Shown piece by piece: positions 48,447 to 58,681 of a stretch of 64,000 nt of DNA. This stretch comes from Zhengella sp020637775 (GTDB taxonomy: Bacteria; Pseudomonadota; Alphaproteobacteria; Rhizobiales; Rhizobiaceae). The stretch is taken from NCBI RefSeq assembly GCF_041397485.1, contig NZ_JAWKWO010000004.1, forward strand, positions 62,001 to 126,000, in the 5' to 3' direction. A program made the position numbers and the translations under genes. Each line of letters opens with the position of its first letter. Within the stretch, counting starts at the first letter, position 1. The notes under the pieces were generated by a model that saw only the letters and a program-made list of their open reading frames with translations, was not told the DNA's origin and did no database searches.

Positions 48447-49454
48447 ATGAGCCTCATGACCTCAGACAAGCCGCTGAACGAAGCGGAGATGATCGCCGAG
48501 GCAGAGGCCGCGCTGGCTGACATCGCCAGGGCGCGCGAAGCGGTGGGCGAGGTCATTTTCGGCCAGGAAAGCGTGGTCGAGCGCGCCATCGTGGCGCTTC
48601 TGGCTGGCGGCCATGCGCTGCTTGTCGGCGTCCCGGGTCTCGCAAAGACCAAGCTTGTCGACACCTTGGGCGCGGTCCTCGGCCTCGATGCCCGGCGCAT
48701 CCAGTTCACGCCCGACCTGATGCCGTCCGACATCCTCGGTTCGGAAGTGATGGAGGAGGACGAGAACCGCCGCCGTTCTTTCCGCTTCATCCCCGGCCCG
48801 GTCTTCGCCCAGCTTCTCATGGCCGACGAGATCAACCGCGCCTCGCCGCGCACGCAGTCGGCACTGCTGCAATCCATGCAGGAATACCACGTCACCGTGG
48901 CCGGCCACCGGCACGACCTGCCCTCCCCCTTCCACGTGCTTGCCACCCAGAACCCGCTGGAGCAGGAGGGGACATATCCGCTGCCCGAGGCCCAGCTTGA
49001 CCGGTTCCTGATGCAGATCGACATCCTTTACCCGGAACTGGAGGCCGAGCGCCGCATCCTTCTGGAGACCACGGGCACCGGCGATGCGAAGGCCCGCCAC
49101 GTCATGACCGCCGAACGGCTGGTCGCGATCCAGCAGCTTGTGCGCCGAATGCCCGTTCCCGAAAGCGTGGTCGAGGCCATCCTGAAACTGGTGCGCTCAG
49201 CCCGTCCGGGCAATGGCAATGCCGAGACCGACCGCCACGTCGCCTGGGGTCCGGGTCCGCGCGCCAGCCAGGCACTCACCCTGTGCGCCCGCGCCCGTGC
49301 GCTCTATGATGGCAGGCTCGCGCCTTCGGTTGACGATGTCGCCGCCTTGGCCGAGCCGGTCTTGCAGCACCGCATGGCACTCACCTTCGCCGCGCGCGCC
49401 GAGGGCATGAATGTCCGGTCGGTGATTGCCCGCCTCGCCGAAGAGATCGGCTGA
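48447..49454 (+). CDS. MoxR-family AAA+ ATPase
   Basis: The 335-residue chaperone-like ATPase has Walker A GVPGLAKT, Walker B LLMADEINRA and sensor 1 VLATQNP. QEGTYPLPEAQLDRFLM is characteristic of MoxR. MoxR proteins work with vWA-domain partners to mature or remodel envelope and metalloprotein complexes. AAAAAGGAAG precedes the ATG. The stop overlaps the DUF58 start by one base (TGATG), placing it first in a four-gene envelope operon. Confidence 0.95.
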   Translation: MSLMTSDKPLNEAEMIAEAEAALADIARAREAVGEVIFGQESVVERAIVALLAGGHALLVGVPGLAKTKLVDTLGAVLGLDARRIQFTPDLMPSDILGSEVMEEDENRRRSFRFIPGPVFAQLLMADEINRASPRTQSALLQSMQEYHVTVAGHRHDLPSPFHVLATQNPLEQEGTYPLPEAQLDRFLMQIDILYPELEAERRILLETTGTGDAKARHVMTAERLVAIQQLVRRMPVPESVVEAILKLVRSARPGNGNAETDRHVAWGPGPRASQALTLCARARALYDGRLAPSVDDVAALAEPVLQHRMALTFAARAEGMNVRSVIARLAEEIG

Positions 49455-50368
49455 TGGCGCCGCTTGGCGCGATAACCGAGCCTGTTGCCGCGCGCGATGC
49501 GCTGGCCCGCGCCCGCCTGCGCGCCTCGCTCGTGCCGGATCTGCTGGTCGAGGCGCGCCGCATCGTCTCCACGGTCATTTCCGGCTGGCACGGCCGCCGC
49601 AAGCGCGGCATCGGCGAGAATTTCTGGCAATACCGGCCCTATGTCGAGGGCGAGGCCATGTCGCGGATCGACTGGCGCCGCTCCGCCCGCGACGACCACA
49701 CCTATGTACGCGACAACGAGTGGGAAGCCGCTCATACCGTCTGGCTCTGGGCCGACCCCTCGTCCTCAATGCTGTTCAAATCGTCGCTGGCGCCGGTCTC
49801 GAAGGAAAGCCGCGCGCTGGTGCTGGCGCTTGCGCTGGCCGAATTGCTGGCCCGGTCCGGCGAGCGGATCGGCTGGCCGGGCCTGACCGATCCGATTTCG
49901 GCACGAAATGCCGCCGAGCGCCTGGCTGAAAGGCTTCTTCACGCGCCTGACCTGCCGGCCCGGCCCGATTTCACCATGATCCGCCACTTCTCCGACATCG
50001 TCATCGTCTCCGATTTCCTGGACCCCCTGGAGGACATGCGCGCAGCGCTGGAACCTCTGGCAAGCCGGGGCGTGCGCGCGCACCTGATCGAGGTCTGCGA
50101 TCCGGCCGAAGAACAGTTTCCCTATGCGGGGCGCACCGAATTCCGCGATCCGGAGACCGGCGAGAAGCTGCGCGCCGGCCGCGCCGAGGCATTCCGTCAG
50201 GACTATGCCGCCCTGTATCTGGCAAGGCGGAACGATCTGGCAGCATGGGCCAGGCGCCTGGGCTGGAGCTATACCGTCAACCACACCGACCAGCTCGCCT
50301 CGCAAGCGCTGGTGTCCGTCCACATGGCCATGAGCGAACCGCAGGCACTGGCGGGAGCCGGCCGATGA
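49454..50368 (+). CDS. DUF58 protein
   Basis: The 304-residue protein has the DUF58 signature RRKRGIGENFWQYRPYVEGEAMSRIDWRRSARDDHTYVRDNEWE, followed by a degenerate vWA-like domain (WLWADPSSSM, VIVSDFLDPLEDM). DUF58 proteins are encoded next to MoxR ATPases throughout bacteria. The start overlaps the moxR stop by one base, and the stop overlaps the next ATG (ATGA at 50365-50368). It is probably a cytosolic or membrane-associated partner of MoxR. Confidence 0.94.
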   Translation: MAPLGAITEPVAARDALARARLRASLVPDLLVEARRIVSTVISGWHGRRKRGIGENFWQYRPYVEGEAMSRIDWRRSARDDHTYVRDNEWEAAHTVWLWADPSSSMLFKSSLAPVSKESRALVLALALAELLARSGERIGWPGLTDPISARNAAERLAERLLHAPDLPARPDFTMIRHFSDIVIVSDFLDPLEDMRAALEPLASRGVRAHLIEVCDPAEEQFPYAGRTEFRDPETGEKLRAGRAEAFRQDYAALYLARRNDLAAWARRLGWSYTVNHTDQLASQALVSVHMAMSEPQALAGAGR

Positions 50369-53199
50369 TTGCAGGCTTGCCGCTGGTTTTCACCTCCCCT
50401 GCCGTCCTGTTCGGCCTCGCAGCCCTGCCGGTCATCTGGTGGCTCTTGCGCCTCACCCCGCCGCATCCGCGCGAGGAGGTGTTTCCGCCCTTGCGCATTC
50501 TGGCGCGGGTTCTCAAGACCGAGGAAACGCCGCAGAAAAGCCCGTGGTGGCTCACTCTTCTGCGCCTGATCATGGCCGCCCTCGTGATTTTCGCGCTGGC
50601 CGGCCCGGTCTTCAACCCGCGCGATGCGGTCGTTTCAGGCAATGCGCCGCTTGTCCTCGTCGTTGACAATGGCTGGGCTGCCGCACCTGACTGGGAGCGC
50701 CGCCGGCAAACCGCCGAAACCCTTGTGGGAGACGCCGGCGAAGCCGGAATTCCGGTCATCCTGGCGCTGACCGCCGAGAAGGCAAATACCGGCATCGGCC
50801 CGTTCGATGCCGCCACCGCGCGCGATCGTCTCGCCGCCGCGCAACCGCGGCCCGTGCCGGTGGACCGTGTAACCGCCTTCGCACGCATTGCCGAAACCCT
50901 GGACGACCAGACCGGTGTCACCCTGGCCCTGTTGACGGACGGGCTTGGATCGGAAGGCGACAGCGCGGCGTTCGCGCAATTGCAGGGTCTGGCCCCCGAG
51001 ACGGTGATCTGGGCGGATAGCCGTTCCGGGGCGCTGACCGGCATCTCGCGCACCCGGAACGATGCCGCCGCGCTCACTGCCACCGTGATCCGCCCCTCTG
51101 GCGATTCCGGTCCGGCGCTGGCCACGCTCTACGCCCTTGACGACAAGGGCCGGCGCATCGGCGAGGCACAGGCCGCCTTCCGCCCCGGCGACACACAGGC
51201 GCAGGCGGTTTTCGAGGCGCCCTTCGAATTGCGCAACGACTACGCCGCCATCGTGGTGGAGGGTGCCGGTCAGGCGGCGGCCACGCGCGTGCTCGATGAC
51301 AATTCCCGGCGCCGCCGTGTAGCCCTGATTTCCGCCTCGGAGGCCGATCAGGCCCAGCCGCTCCTGTCGCCGCTCTACTATATCCGCCGGGCGCTGGCGC
51401 CGTTTGCCGATCTCGTCGAGCCGCAGACCAACGACCTCAATCAGGCAATACCCGAAATCCTCGACCAGAAACCGGCGGTCATCGTCATGTCGGATATCGG
51501 CGTCATTCCGGATGCTGCCCGCATGGCGCTCGCCGACTGGGTGGAAGGCGGCGGAACGCTGGTCCGCTTTGCCGGCCCGCGCCTGGCCGGCACGCCGGAA
51601 GCAGACGATCTCCTGCCTGTGCGGTTGCGCTCGGGCGAGCGGGCGCTTGGCGGCTCGCTGTCATGGACGGAGCCGCAGCCTGTCGCCGAATTCCCGGCCA
51701 CGGGCGGGTTTGCCGGCCTGACGCCGCCGCGCGAGGTCACGGTCTCGCGGCAGGTGCTGGCCGAACCGGAGCCCGGCATCGTCGAGCGGACATGGGCAGC
51801 GCTCGGCGACGGCACGCCGCTGGTCACGGGCGGCCCGCGCGGTGACGGCACGATCGTGCTCTTCCACGTCACGCCCGAAGCGACGTGGTCCAACCTGCCC
51901 ATTTCAGGCACCTTCGTGGAGATGCTGCGCCGCATCGTGCAATTCTCGCGAAACCAGGGCGCGTTGGCGGTCGCATCCGCCGGCCAGGTGGCCGCCACAC
52001 TGGCGCCCTGGCGCATGATCGCGGCCAGCGGTGCGCTTGTGCCCCCGCCCCCGGATGCCCGGCCACTGGATCTCTCCGCCGGCCTCCCGCCGGTCACGCT
52101 GGAACATCCCCCCGGCCTTTATGGCACAGAGGATGGGGTCGTTGCGCGCAACCTGTTGCCGGAGGATGCCGTGCTGACGCCCATCGCACGTCCGCAATTC
52201 GGTGCGGCGGTGACCGCCATCGGCTATGGCGCCGACGAATCGGCCTCGCTGAAAGGACCGTTGCTCGCCGCTGCCGCAGCTCTTCTGGCCGTCGATACCC
52301 TCATTGTCTTCTGGCTTTCCGGCCTGATGACCCGACGCCCGCGCCGCACGGCAACGGCTGCACTCCTGCTCGCCCTGGCCGGCACGCTGGCCATGCCGCC
52401 AACGGCAATGGATGCCCGCGCGCAGGAGGCAAACGACCAGCGGCCCGGCGACGCCGAAGCGATCGCCGCCATCGAGCAGACGCGCCTTGCCTACGTGATC
52501 ACCGGGAATGGCAGCATTGACGCGGTCTCGCGTGCCGGCCTGCGCGGCCTGTCCGAATTCCTGATCCGCAAGACCGCGCTCGAACCGGGAGACCCGGTCG
52601 GCGTGGATATCGCGACGGATGAACTGGCCTTCTATCCGATCATATACTGGCCGGTGGATGCGAATGTACCGGTGCCGCCGCCCGGCGCCCTGGCCCGCAT
52701 CGATGCATACATGCAGCAGGGCGGCACAGTTCTTTTCGACACGCGCGATGCCTATTCGGCCGGCTTCGGCGGCAGTGCCACGTCGCCAGCCACCCAGCGG
52801 CTGCGTGAAATCCTGTCATCCATGAACGTTCCGGCGCTCGAACCCGTGCCGCCCGATCACGTGCTGACCAAGTCGTTCTACATCCTGGCCGGTTTTCCTG
52901 GCCGCTATTCCGCTTCGCCGCTCTGGGTCGAGGCATCGCTGAACGCGGACAGCGACGAGGACAGGCCGGTCCGCACCGGCGACGGCGTTTCGCCGATCCT
53001 GATCACCGGCAACGACCTTGCCGGCGCCTGGGCCGTTGACTCCAATGGCGATTTCCTGCTGCCGACCGTGCCCAACAACCCGCTGCAGCGCAGCTATGCC
53101 TATCGCGCCGGGGTGAACATCATGATGTACATGCTGACCGGCAACTACAAGGCCGACCAGGTTCACATCCCGGCCCTGCTCGAACGGCTCGGACAGTGA
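50365..53199 (+). CDS. BatA/DUF4159 membrane protein
   Basis: The 944-residue protein has a BatA-type N-terminus with two helices (LFGLAALPVIWWLLRL; LLRLIMAALVIFALAGPVF), the segment PPHPREEVFPPLRILARVL between them, and a long periplasmic region. A pair of helices lies around residues 630-680, near LLAAAAALLAVDTLIVFWL. The C-terminal DUF4159 domain reads FYPIIYWPVDANVPVPPPGALARIDAYMQQGGTVLFDTRD. It is coupled to DUF58 upstream and 10 bp from the next gene. The operon layout suggests a periplasmic complex driven by MoxR. Confidence 0.9.
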   Translation: MIAGLPLVFTSPAVLFGLAALPVIWWLLRLTPPHPREEVFPPLRILARVLKTEETPQKSPWWLTLLRLIMAALVIFALAGPVFNPRDAVVSGNAPLVLVVDNGWAAAPDWERRRQTAETLVGDAGEAGIPVILALTAEKANTGIGPFDAATARDRLAAAQPRPVPVDRVTAFARIAETLDDQTGVTLALLTDGLGSEGDSAAFAQLQGLAPETVIWADSRSGALTGISRTRNDAAALTATVIRPSGDSGPALATLYALDDKGRRIGEAQAAFRPGDTQAQAVFEAPFELRNDYAAIVVEGAGQAAATRVLDDNSRRRRVALISASEADQAQPLLSPLYYIRRALAPFADLVEPQTNDLNQAIPEILDQKPAVIVMSDIGVIPDAARMALADWVEGGGTLVRFAGPRLAGTPEADDLLPVRLRSGERALGGSLSWTEPQPVAEFPATGGFAGLTPPREVTVSRQVLAEPEPGIVERTWAALGDGTPLVTGGPRGDGTIVLFHVTPEATWSNLPISGTFVEMLRRIVQFSRNQGALAVASAGQVAATLAPWRMIAASGALVPPPPDARPLDLSAGLPPVTLEHPPGLYGTEDGVVARNLLPEDAVLTPIARPQFGAAVTAIGYGADESASLKGPLLAAAAALLAVDTLIVFWLSGLMTRRPRRTATAALLLALAGTLAMPPTAMDARAQEANDQRPGDAEAIAAIEQTRLAYVITGNGSIDAVSRAGLRGLSEFLIRKTALEPGDPVGVDIATDELAFYPIIYWPVDANVPVPPPGALARIDAYMQQGGTVLFDTRDAYSAGFGGSATSPATQRLREILSSMNVPALEPVPPDHVLTKSFYILAGFPGRYSASPLWVEASLNADSDEDRPVRTGDGVSPILITGNDLAGAWAVDSNGDFLLPTVPNNPLQRSYAYRAGVNIMMYMLTGNYKADQVHIPALLERLGQ

Positions 53200-53209
53200 G
53201 GCAGCGCCC

Positions 53210-55276
53210 ATGAACCAGGTCTCCGTCTCCTTCGAACCGCTACTGGCATGGCCCTGGCTGGTGGCTGCGGCCGCGGTTCTGGCACTGCTGGCATTCGCGG
53301 GAATTGCGCTCGGCCAGCGCGGCGCCTGGGTTCGCGCCACCGCCATGACCGCCCTGCTGCTGGCACTGGCCAACCCTGTCCTGCTGGAAGAGGAGCGCGA
53401 CCCGGTGAAAAGCGTTGTCGGCATCATCGTCGACCGCAGCCAGAGCCAGGACATCGGCGAGCGCAATGCGCAAGCCAGCGCCGCGCTGGAAGCGCTGAAG
53501 GCCCGCCTTGCCCGCTTTCCGGAATTCGAACTGCGGATCGCCGAGGCCGGGCGCGGCGACCGCGCCGACGAGCGTGTCGAAACACGGCTTTTCGGCGCGC
53601 TGTCGGGCCTGCTTTCCGATGTGCCGCCCTCGCGCGTGGCCGGCGGCATTCTCATCACCGACGGGCAGGTCCACGACGTGCCTGGAGACCTTCAGGCGCT
53701 CGGCTTCAACGCCCCCGTGCACGGCCTGATCACTGGCGAGGCGGACGAATTCGACCGGCGCGTCCGCTTTGTCGAAGCGCCGCGTTTCGGAATTGCCGGA
53801 AAGCCGCTGGAAATGACCTATGAGGTCACCGATACGGGCGATGGAGGCGGCACCGTATCGGTCGAGGTGCGCATCAACGGCGATCTGGTGACGACAGAAG
53901 AGGCCGTGCCAGGCGCCGCCATGCCGCTGGAAATCATCGTGCCGAACGGCGGCCGCAACATCGTCGAACTCTCCATTCCGCGCGCCGGCGACGAAGTGAC
54001 CCCGGCCAATAACCGGGCCGTCGCCGTCGTCGATGGCATCCGCGAAAACCTGCGCGTGCTCCTCGTGTCAGGCGAACCGCATGCCGGCGAACGGACCTGG
54101 CGCAATCTCCTGAAGTCCGATGCCTCGGTCGATCTGGTCCATTTCACCATCCTGCGTCCGCCCGAAAAGCAGGACGGAACGCCAATCAACGAATTGTCGC
54201 TGATCGCCTTTCCCACGCGCGAGCTCTTCGTCGAGAAGATCGACGATTTCGATCTGATCATCCTCGACCGCTATCAGCACCGCGACGTTCTCCCGGTCCT
54301 CTACTATGACTACATCGCCCAATATGTGCAGAACGGCGGCGCGCTGCTCGTGGCTGCGGGGCCGGAATATGCAGGCGAGCAATCCATTGCCCGCACCCCT
54401 CTTCTGCCGGCCCTGCCCGCCATGCCGACAGGCCAGGTGATCGACCAGGCCTTCCACCCGCGCCTGACGGAAACCGGCGAACGCCACCCCGTGACGCGCG
54501 GCCTCGATGGCGCGGCCAGCGAGCCGCCGCAATGGAGCCGCTGGTTCCGCCAGGTGGCGGTCGACCAGCCGCAGGGCGAGGTGGTCATGCGCGGCGTCGG
54601 CGAACGGCCGCTGCTCATCCTCAACCGCTATGGCGAGGGCCGTGTCGCGCAATTGCTCTCCGATCAGGGCTGGCTCTGGGCGCGCGGCTTCGAGGGCGGC
54701 GGCCCGCACGTCGCCCTGTACCGCAGGATCGCCCACTGGCTGATGCGCGAGCCGGAACTGGAGGAAGAGCGCCTGACCGCAAACGGGCGCGGAATGATGC
54801 TGAACATCCGCCGTCAGACCATGGCCGACGAAGCCGGTTCGGCAACGGTCATCCTGCCTTCGGGCAAGACGACCGAAGTGCCGCTGACCGCGCAATCGCC
54901 CGGAATCTTCTCCGGGGAACTGGAAGGCAACGAGATCGGCCTTTACCAGGTGGCCAATGACGATCTGGTGGCACTGGCCCATGTCGGGCCGGTCAACGCG
55001 CCGGAATTCGCCGAAACCGTTTCCACGACAACGAAACTGCAGCCGCTTGCCAGGGCCAGCGGCGGCGCTTTGCACCGGATTGCCGATGGCCGCCTGCCGG
55101 GAATTGTCCCGGTTCGTGCCGGCGCACCTGCTTCCGGGCGCGATTGGCTGGGACTGCGTTCATCGGGCGAAAGCGTGTTGCGCTCGCTCAACCGCACTCC
55201 GCTTTTTGCCGGCTTTCTCGGCCTCGCCCTGCTGCTCTTCGCGCTGGGCACCATGTGGTGGCGGGAAGGAAAATAG
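53210..55276 (+). CDS. Membrane protein with vWA-like and glutamine amidotransferase-like regions
   Basis: The 688-residue protein has two N-terminal helices (about 15-60) and then a vWA-like segment with the metal-site pattern VGIIVDRSQSQ (DxSxS-like). An Ig-like stretch and a class-I-GATase-like region (LLVSGEPHAGERTWRNLLK, LIILDRYQHRDVLP, GGALLVAAGPEY) follow. The C-terminal helix GFLGLALLLFALGTMWW ends at REGK. It is the last gene of the MoxR operon. It presumably pairs with the DUF4159 protein; function is unknown. Confidence 0.85.
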   Translation: MNQVSVSFEPLLAWPWLVAAAAVLALLAFAGIALGQRGAWVRATAMTALLLALANPVLLEEERDPVKSVVGIIVDRSQSQDIGERNAQASAALEALKARLARFPEFELRIAEAGRGDRADERVETRLFGALSGLLSDVPPSRVAGGILITDGQVHDVPGDLQALGFNAPVHGLITGEADEFDRRVRFVEAPRFGIAGKPLEMTYEVTDTGDGGGTVSVEVRINGDLVTTEEAVPGAAMPLEIIVPNGGRNIVELSIPRAGDEVTPANNRAVAVVDGIRENLRVLLVSGEPHAGERTWRNLLKSDASVDLVHFTILRPPEKQDGTPINELSLIAFPTRELFVEKIDDFDLIILDRYQHRDVLPVLYYDYIAQYVQNGGALLVAAGPEYAGEQSIARTPLLPALPAMPTGQVIDQAFHPRLTETGERHPVTRGLDGAASEPPQWSRWFRQVAVDQPQGEVVMRGVGERPLLILNRYGEGRVAQLLSDQGWLWARGFEGGGPHVALYRRIAHWLMREPELEEERLTANGRGMMLNIRRQTMADEAGSATVILPSGKTTEVPLTAQSPGIFSGELEGNEIGLYQVANDDLVALAHVGPVNAPEFAETVSTTTKLQPLARASGGALHRIADGRLPGIVPVRAGAPASGRDWLGLRSSGESVLRSLNRTPLFAGFLGLALLLFALGTMWWREGK

Positions 55277-55358
55277 GCCGGGTGTCCGGCGCAGCCGGAA
55301 CGCGGCCCTTCACCGCGGGCGCCGGCCGGCAAATCACACCGTCCGGCGCCTGCGCTTG

Positions 55359-56435
55359 TCAGGCAACCCGTCGATTGCGCATCGGCAGGACGACTGCCCC
55401 GTCCGGCATCTCGCTGATGATCAGTTCCAGATCAGGCAGGCAGGCTTCCATCGCCGCGACGCAATCCGGGTCGAACCGCTTGCCGCCTTCGCTGCGGATA
55501 TAGCGCACGGTCTTCTCGATCGACCAGGCTTCCTTGTACATGCGCTTGGCCGTCAACGCGTCGAACACGTCGGCGACCGCGGCAATGCGCGCGGATTCCG
55601 GAATGGCCTTGCCCGCCAGCCTGCGCGGATAGCCGTTTCCGTCCCACCGTTCATGATGGGCGTGGGCGATTTCCTCTGCCAGGTTCAGCAGGCGCGACGA
55701 GGATCCCGCCAGGATCTGCGATCCGATGGTCGTGTGCGTCTGCATGTGCGCCCGCTCGTCATCAGACAGCGGGCCCGGCTTGTCGATCACGGTTTCGCGG
55801 ATGCCGACCTTGCCGATATCGTGCATCACCGCGGCAAGGCGGATGTCGCGGCAGAAATCGGGGTGATGGCCAAGCTGGCGGGCAAGCCGCTCGGCAATGC
55901 GCGCCATGCGCACCATATGCGCCGATGTCTCGTCATCCTTGTAGCCGGCGGCCATGGAAAGCCGGTGGATGATTTCCTCTTCGCGCTGGCGGATCATGCC
56001 GGTCGCCTGGTTCACCTCTTCGCGCAGCCAGCCCGCCCTGTCCTCCAGCTTGCGCTGGGCAAGACGCAGGCGGACAAGGTTCTTGATCCGCGCGCGGAAC
56101 TCGATCGGCTCGATCGGCTTGTTGAGAAAATCGATGACGCCGGTGTTGATCGCCTCCATGCGAACAGGGGAATCCCGGTCTGCGGTGATCATCACCACCG
56201 GCTTGTGGGCATGGCGGTGATGGGAAAGCAGTCGCTCGGTCAATTCGATGCCATTGATGCCGGGCATCAGGTAGTCGATCACCGCGATGTCGAAATCCTC
56301 GATGTCGATATTGTCGGTGAAGGCAACGGCATCGTCATAGATGACGGCCTCGCAATTCTCGATCTTGGCGACGAGCTTTTTCATGAGACCAAGCGTTGTC
56401 AGGCTGTCGTCGACGATCAGGATACGGGTTTTCAT
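55359..56435 (-). CDS. Response regulator with HD-GYP domain
   Basis: The 358-residue protein has a receiver domain at 1-125 with D54 in AVIDYLMPGING and Lys in FLNKPIEP. A linker helix leads to an HD-GYP phosphodiesterase domain: MHDIGKVGIRETVIDKPG, HTTIGSQIL, AHAHHERWDGNGYPRRLAG and ADVFDALTAKRMYK. HD and GYP residues are present, so c-di-GMP hydrolysis is expected. ATG 56435 is chosen; a GTG at 56447 overlapping the histidine kinase stop is possible. It is likely phosphorylated by the kinase encoded upstream. Confidence 0.93.
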   Translation of the reverse strand: MKTRILIVDDSLTTLGLMKKLVAKIENCEAVIYDDAVAFTDNIDIEDFDIAVIDYLMPGINGIELTERLLSHHRHAHKPVVMITADRDSPVRMEAINTGVIDFLNKPIEPIEFRARIKNLVRLRLAQRKLEDRAGWLREEVNQATGMIRQREEEIIHRLSMAAGYKDDETSAHMVRMARIAERLARQLGHHPDFCRDIRLAAVMHDIGKVGIRETVIDKPGPLSDDERAHMQTHTTIGSQILAGSSSRLLNLAEEIAHAHHERWDGNGYPRRLAGKAIPESARIAAVADVFDALTAKRMYKEAWSIEKTVRYIRSEGGKRFDPDCVAAMEACLPDLELIISEMPDGAVVLPMRNRRVA

Positions 56436-56443
56436 GGCAAGTC

Positions 56444-58681
56444 TCACTTCTGCAGCCGGTTGGCGATCTTGAGCGCGTCGACGCGCGCGGCGATCTGGTA
56501 GACGGTTGAATTGTCGAGTTCGCTTTCGCGCCGGGCCTGCGCATATTTTGCAAGACCGGTGAAGCCGAGCGTGGAGGCTGCGCCCTTCAGCGTATGCAGG
56601 GCGCGGTCGGCCCGGTCGGGATCGCCGGTTCCCATGGCCTCGTTCAGGTCGTCCAGGATGTTGGAGCAGTCCTCGATGAAGTCGCCGACGAGATCGCCAT
56701 AGCCGTCCTCGCCGATGGCATCGACGAGTTCCTCCACGATACCCTCATCGACTTCGGCGAGATCGACCTTGGACAGGCCTGCACCGCTGGAATCGTCATC
56801 GGCCCGGTAAGTGGCGTGCATGGCTGTGCCTTTCTCCTGACTGGTGGGGGCATCCGACAGGATCGACCGGAACCTGCCGAAGGAAACGGGTTTTGCCGCA
56901 AAGGCGTTCATGCCGGCCCTGAAACAGCGTTCACGGTCGCGGTCCGAGGCATTCGCCGTCATCGCCACGATCCAGGTCTGCGCATTGAACCGCGAGGCCC
57001 GGCGGATTTCCTCGGTGGCCGTGACACCGTCCATGCCGGGCATCTGCATGTCCATCAGGATGATGTCGTAGTGGCGCTCGTTGGCCATGCGCACGCCGGC
57101 TTCGCCATCGTCGGCGACATCCACCTGCTGGCCCAGTTTCTCCAGGAAGCGGCAGGCAACCGCCTGATTGACCTTGTTGTCCTCGACAAGAAGGATGGCA
57201 AGCTTCGGCAGTTCCTTTTCGGTTGCCGCCGTCTCGGTCGCCAGTTCGTTCTTGTCCGCAACCCCCACGGGCACCTCGAACCAGAAGGTCGAGCCCTTGC
57301 CCAATTCGCTTTCGAGGCCGATTTCGCCGCCGAGCCCTTCCACGATGCCCTTGCAGATCGCCAGGCCGAGCCCGGTCCCGCCATAGCGGCGCCCGATCGT
57401 GCCGTCGACCTGATGGAACGGCTGGAAGAGCTTCACGCGCGCCTCCTCGTCGATGCCGATGCCGGTATCGGTCACCTCGAAGCGCAACCGGCTCGTCTCG
57501 CCGCCATGCACATCGCGGATCCGGATCAGGATCTTGCCGTCACGCGTGAACTTGACGGCATTGCTGACCAGGTTGAGCAAAACGCGGCGCAGCTTGTAGG
57601 GATCGCTGACATAGCCCTTGCGCGCGATGCCGTCCTCGAAATCGATGGTCAGGGTGTCGTTCTGTTCGCGGGCGCGCCCATCCATGATCTTGGGAACATC
57701 GTTGACGATGTCCTCCAGCCGGAAGGCGATCAGCTCGAATTCCAGCTTGCCATGCTCCATCTTGGCGAAGTCAAGGATTTCATTGATGCTTTCCAGGAGG
57801 GCCTCACCCGACGTACGGATGACCTGCACCGAATTTGCCTGCTCCTTGCTCAGTCCGGCATCGTGCAGCAGTTCCGCCATGCCGAGAATGGCGTTGAGCG
57901 GCGTGCGGATCTCGTGGCCCATCGTGGCCATGAATTCCGACTTGGCCTGGTTGCCGGCTTCGGCCGCGCGATAGGCCTGCTGCATTTCCTCTGCAATGGA
58001 TTCGATATGCTCGCCGGCGCTGCGGACCAGCCGCAATTGCCGGATGAGGTTGACGATCAAGAGCCCGACGACGACGAGAAGGGCGAAGGCCAGGACGCCT
58101 GCGAATTGCTGCAGACGCAGCATTTCCGCGCGCGAATCGGCGCGCGAGGCCGACACCGCGGCATTGGTGCGCATGAGCAGGGTCCCGGTCGCCTTCTGGA
58201 GTTCCTGCAGTTTCGCCCGCGTCCGCGTGGTGGCCTCCGCATCCAGCGGCTCGCCACCAGCAATGGCTTTCACCGTCGGCTCCAGTCCAAGAATGAGGTT
58301 TCCGGCACGCCGGCGCATGTCCTGGATGACCGGATTGTCCTCGAAATAGTCTCCATAGTCGGACTTCAGCAGAACGGTCAGGCGCGAATAGAGGATGTCA
58401 TAGCGCAGGCTCAGGCTGTCATCGCTTGCCGGCCGGGTCCCGTCGGCGGCCAGCCCCGCATTGAAGCTTTCGCGCAGGCGCATGGTTTCGCGGTCCACCT
58501 GATAGACCGCCCAGAGCGCATCCTCGCGGATGCTGGCCTGCATCTCGTCCTGAAGCGTGGATATGTGAAAGAAAAGGCCAGCCAGCGTCACCATCAGGCC
58601 GATGGTGATCGCGAGAAGATAGCGGCTCGCCGTACCGCTATGCTTGACAAGCCATTTGCTTCTTTCAAGGGAAGAATTCAC
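56444..58681 (-). CDS. Hybrid sensor histidine kinase with REC and HPt domains
   Basis: The 745-residue membrane kinase has TM1 about 21-43, a helical periplasmic domain at 44-192, and TM2 about 193-214. HisKA H256 lies in MGHEIRTPLNAILGMAELL, and the ATPase N, G1 and G2 motifs include NLVSNAVKFT, DTGIGID and YGGTGLGLAICKGI. The receiver domain carries DIILMDMQMPGMDG, and the C-terminal HPt His lies in LHTLKGAASTLG. All phosphorelay residues are present. GTG start overlaps the upstream gene's stop (GTGA). The final phosphoryl target is probably the HD-GYP regulator. Confidence 0.95.
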   Translation of the reverse strand: MNSSLERSKWLVKHSGTASRYLLAITIGLMVTLAGLFFHISTLQDEMQASIREDALWAVYQVDRETMRLRESFNAGLAADGTRPASDDSLSLRYDILYSRLTVLLKSDYGDYFEDNPVIQDMRRRAGNLILGLEPTVKAIAGGEPLDAEATTRTRAKLQELQKATGTLLMRTNAAVSASRADSRAEMLRLQQFAGVLAFALLVVVGLLIVNLIRQLRLVRSAGEHIESIAEEMQQAYRAAEAGNQAKSEFMATMGHEIRTPLNAILGMAELLHDAGLSKEQANSVQVIRTSGEALLESINEILDFAKMEHGKLEFELIAFRLEDIVNDVPKIMDGRAREQNDTLTIDFEDGIARKGYVSDPYKLRRVLLNLVSNAVKFTRDGKILIRIRDVHGGETSRLRFEVTDTGIGIDEEARVKLFQPFHQVDGTIGRRYGGTGLGLAICKGIVEGLGGEIGLESELGKGSTFWFEVPVGVADKNELATETAATEKELPKLAILLVEDNKVNQAVACRFLEKLGQQVDVADDGEAGVRMANERHYDIILMDMQMPGMDGVTATEEIRRASRFNAQTWIVAMTANASDRDRERCFRAGMNAFAAKPVSFGRFRSILSDAPTSQEKGTAMHATYRADDDSSGAGLSKVDLAEVDEGIVEELVDAIGEDGYGDLVGDFIEDCSNILDDLNEAMGTGDPDRADRALHTLKGAASTLGFTGLAKYAQARRESELDNSTVYQIAARVDALKIANRLQK

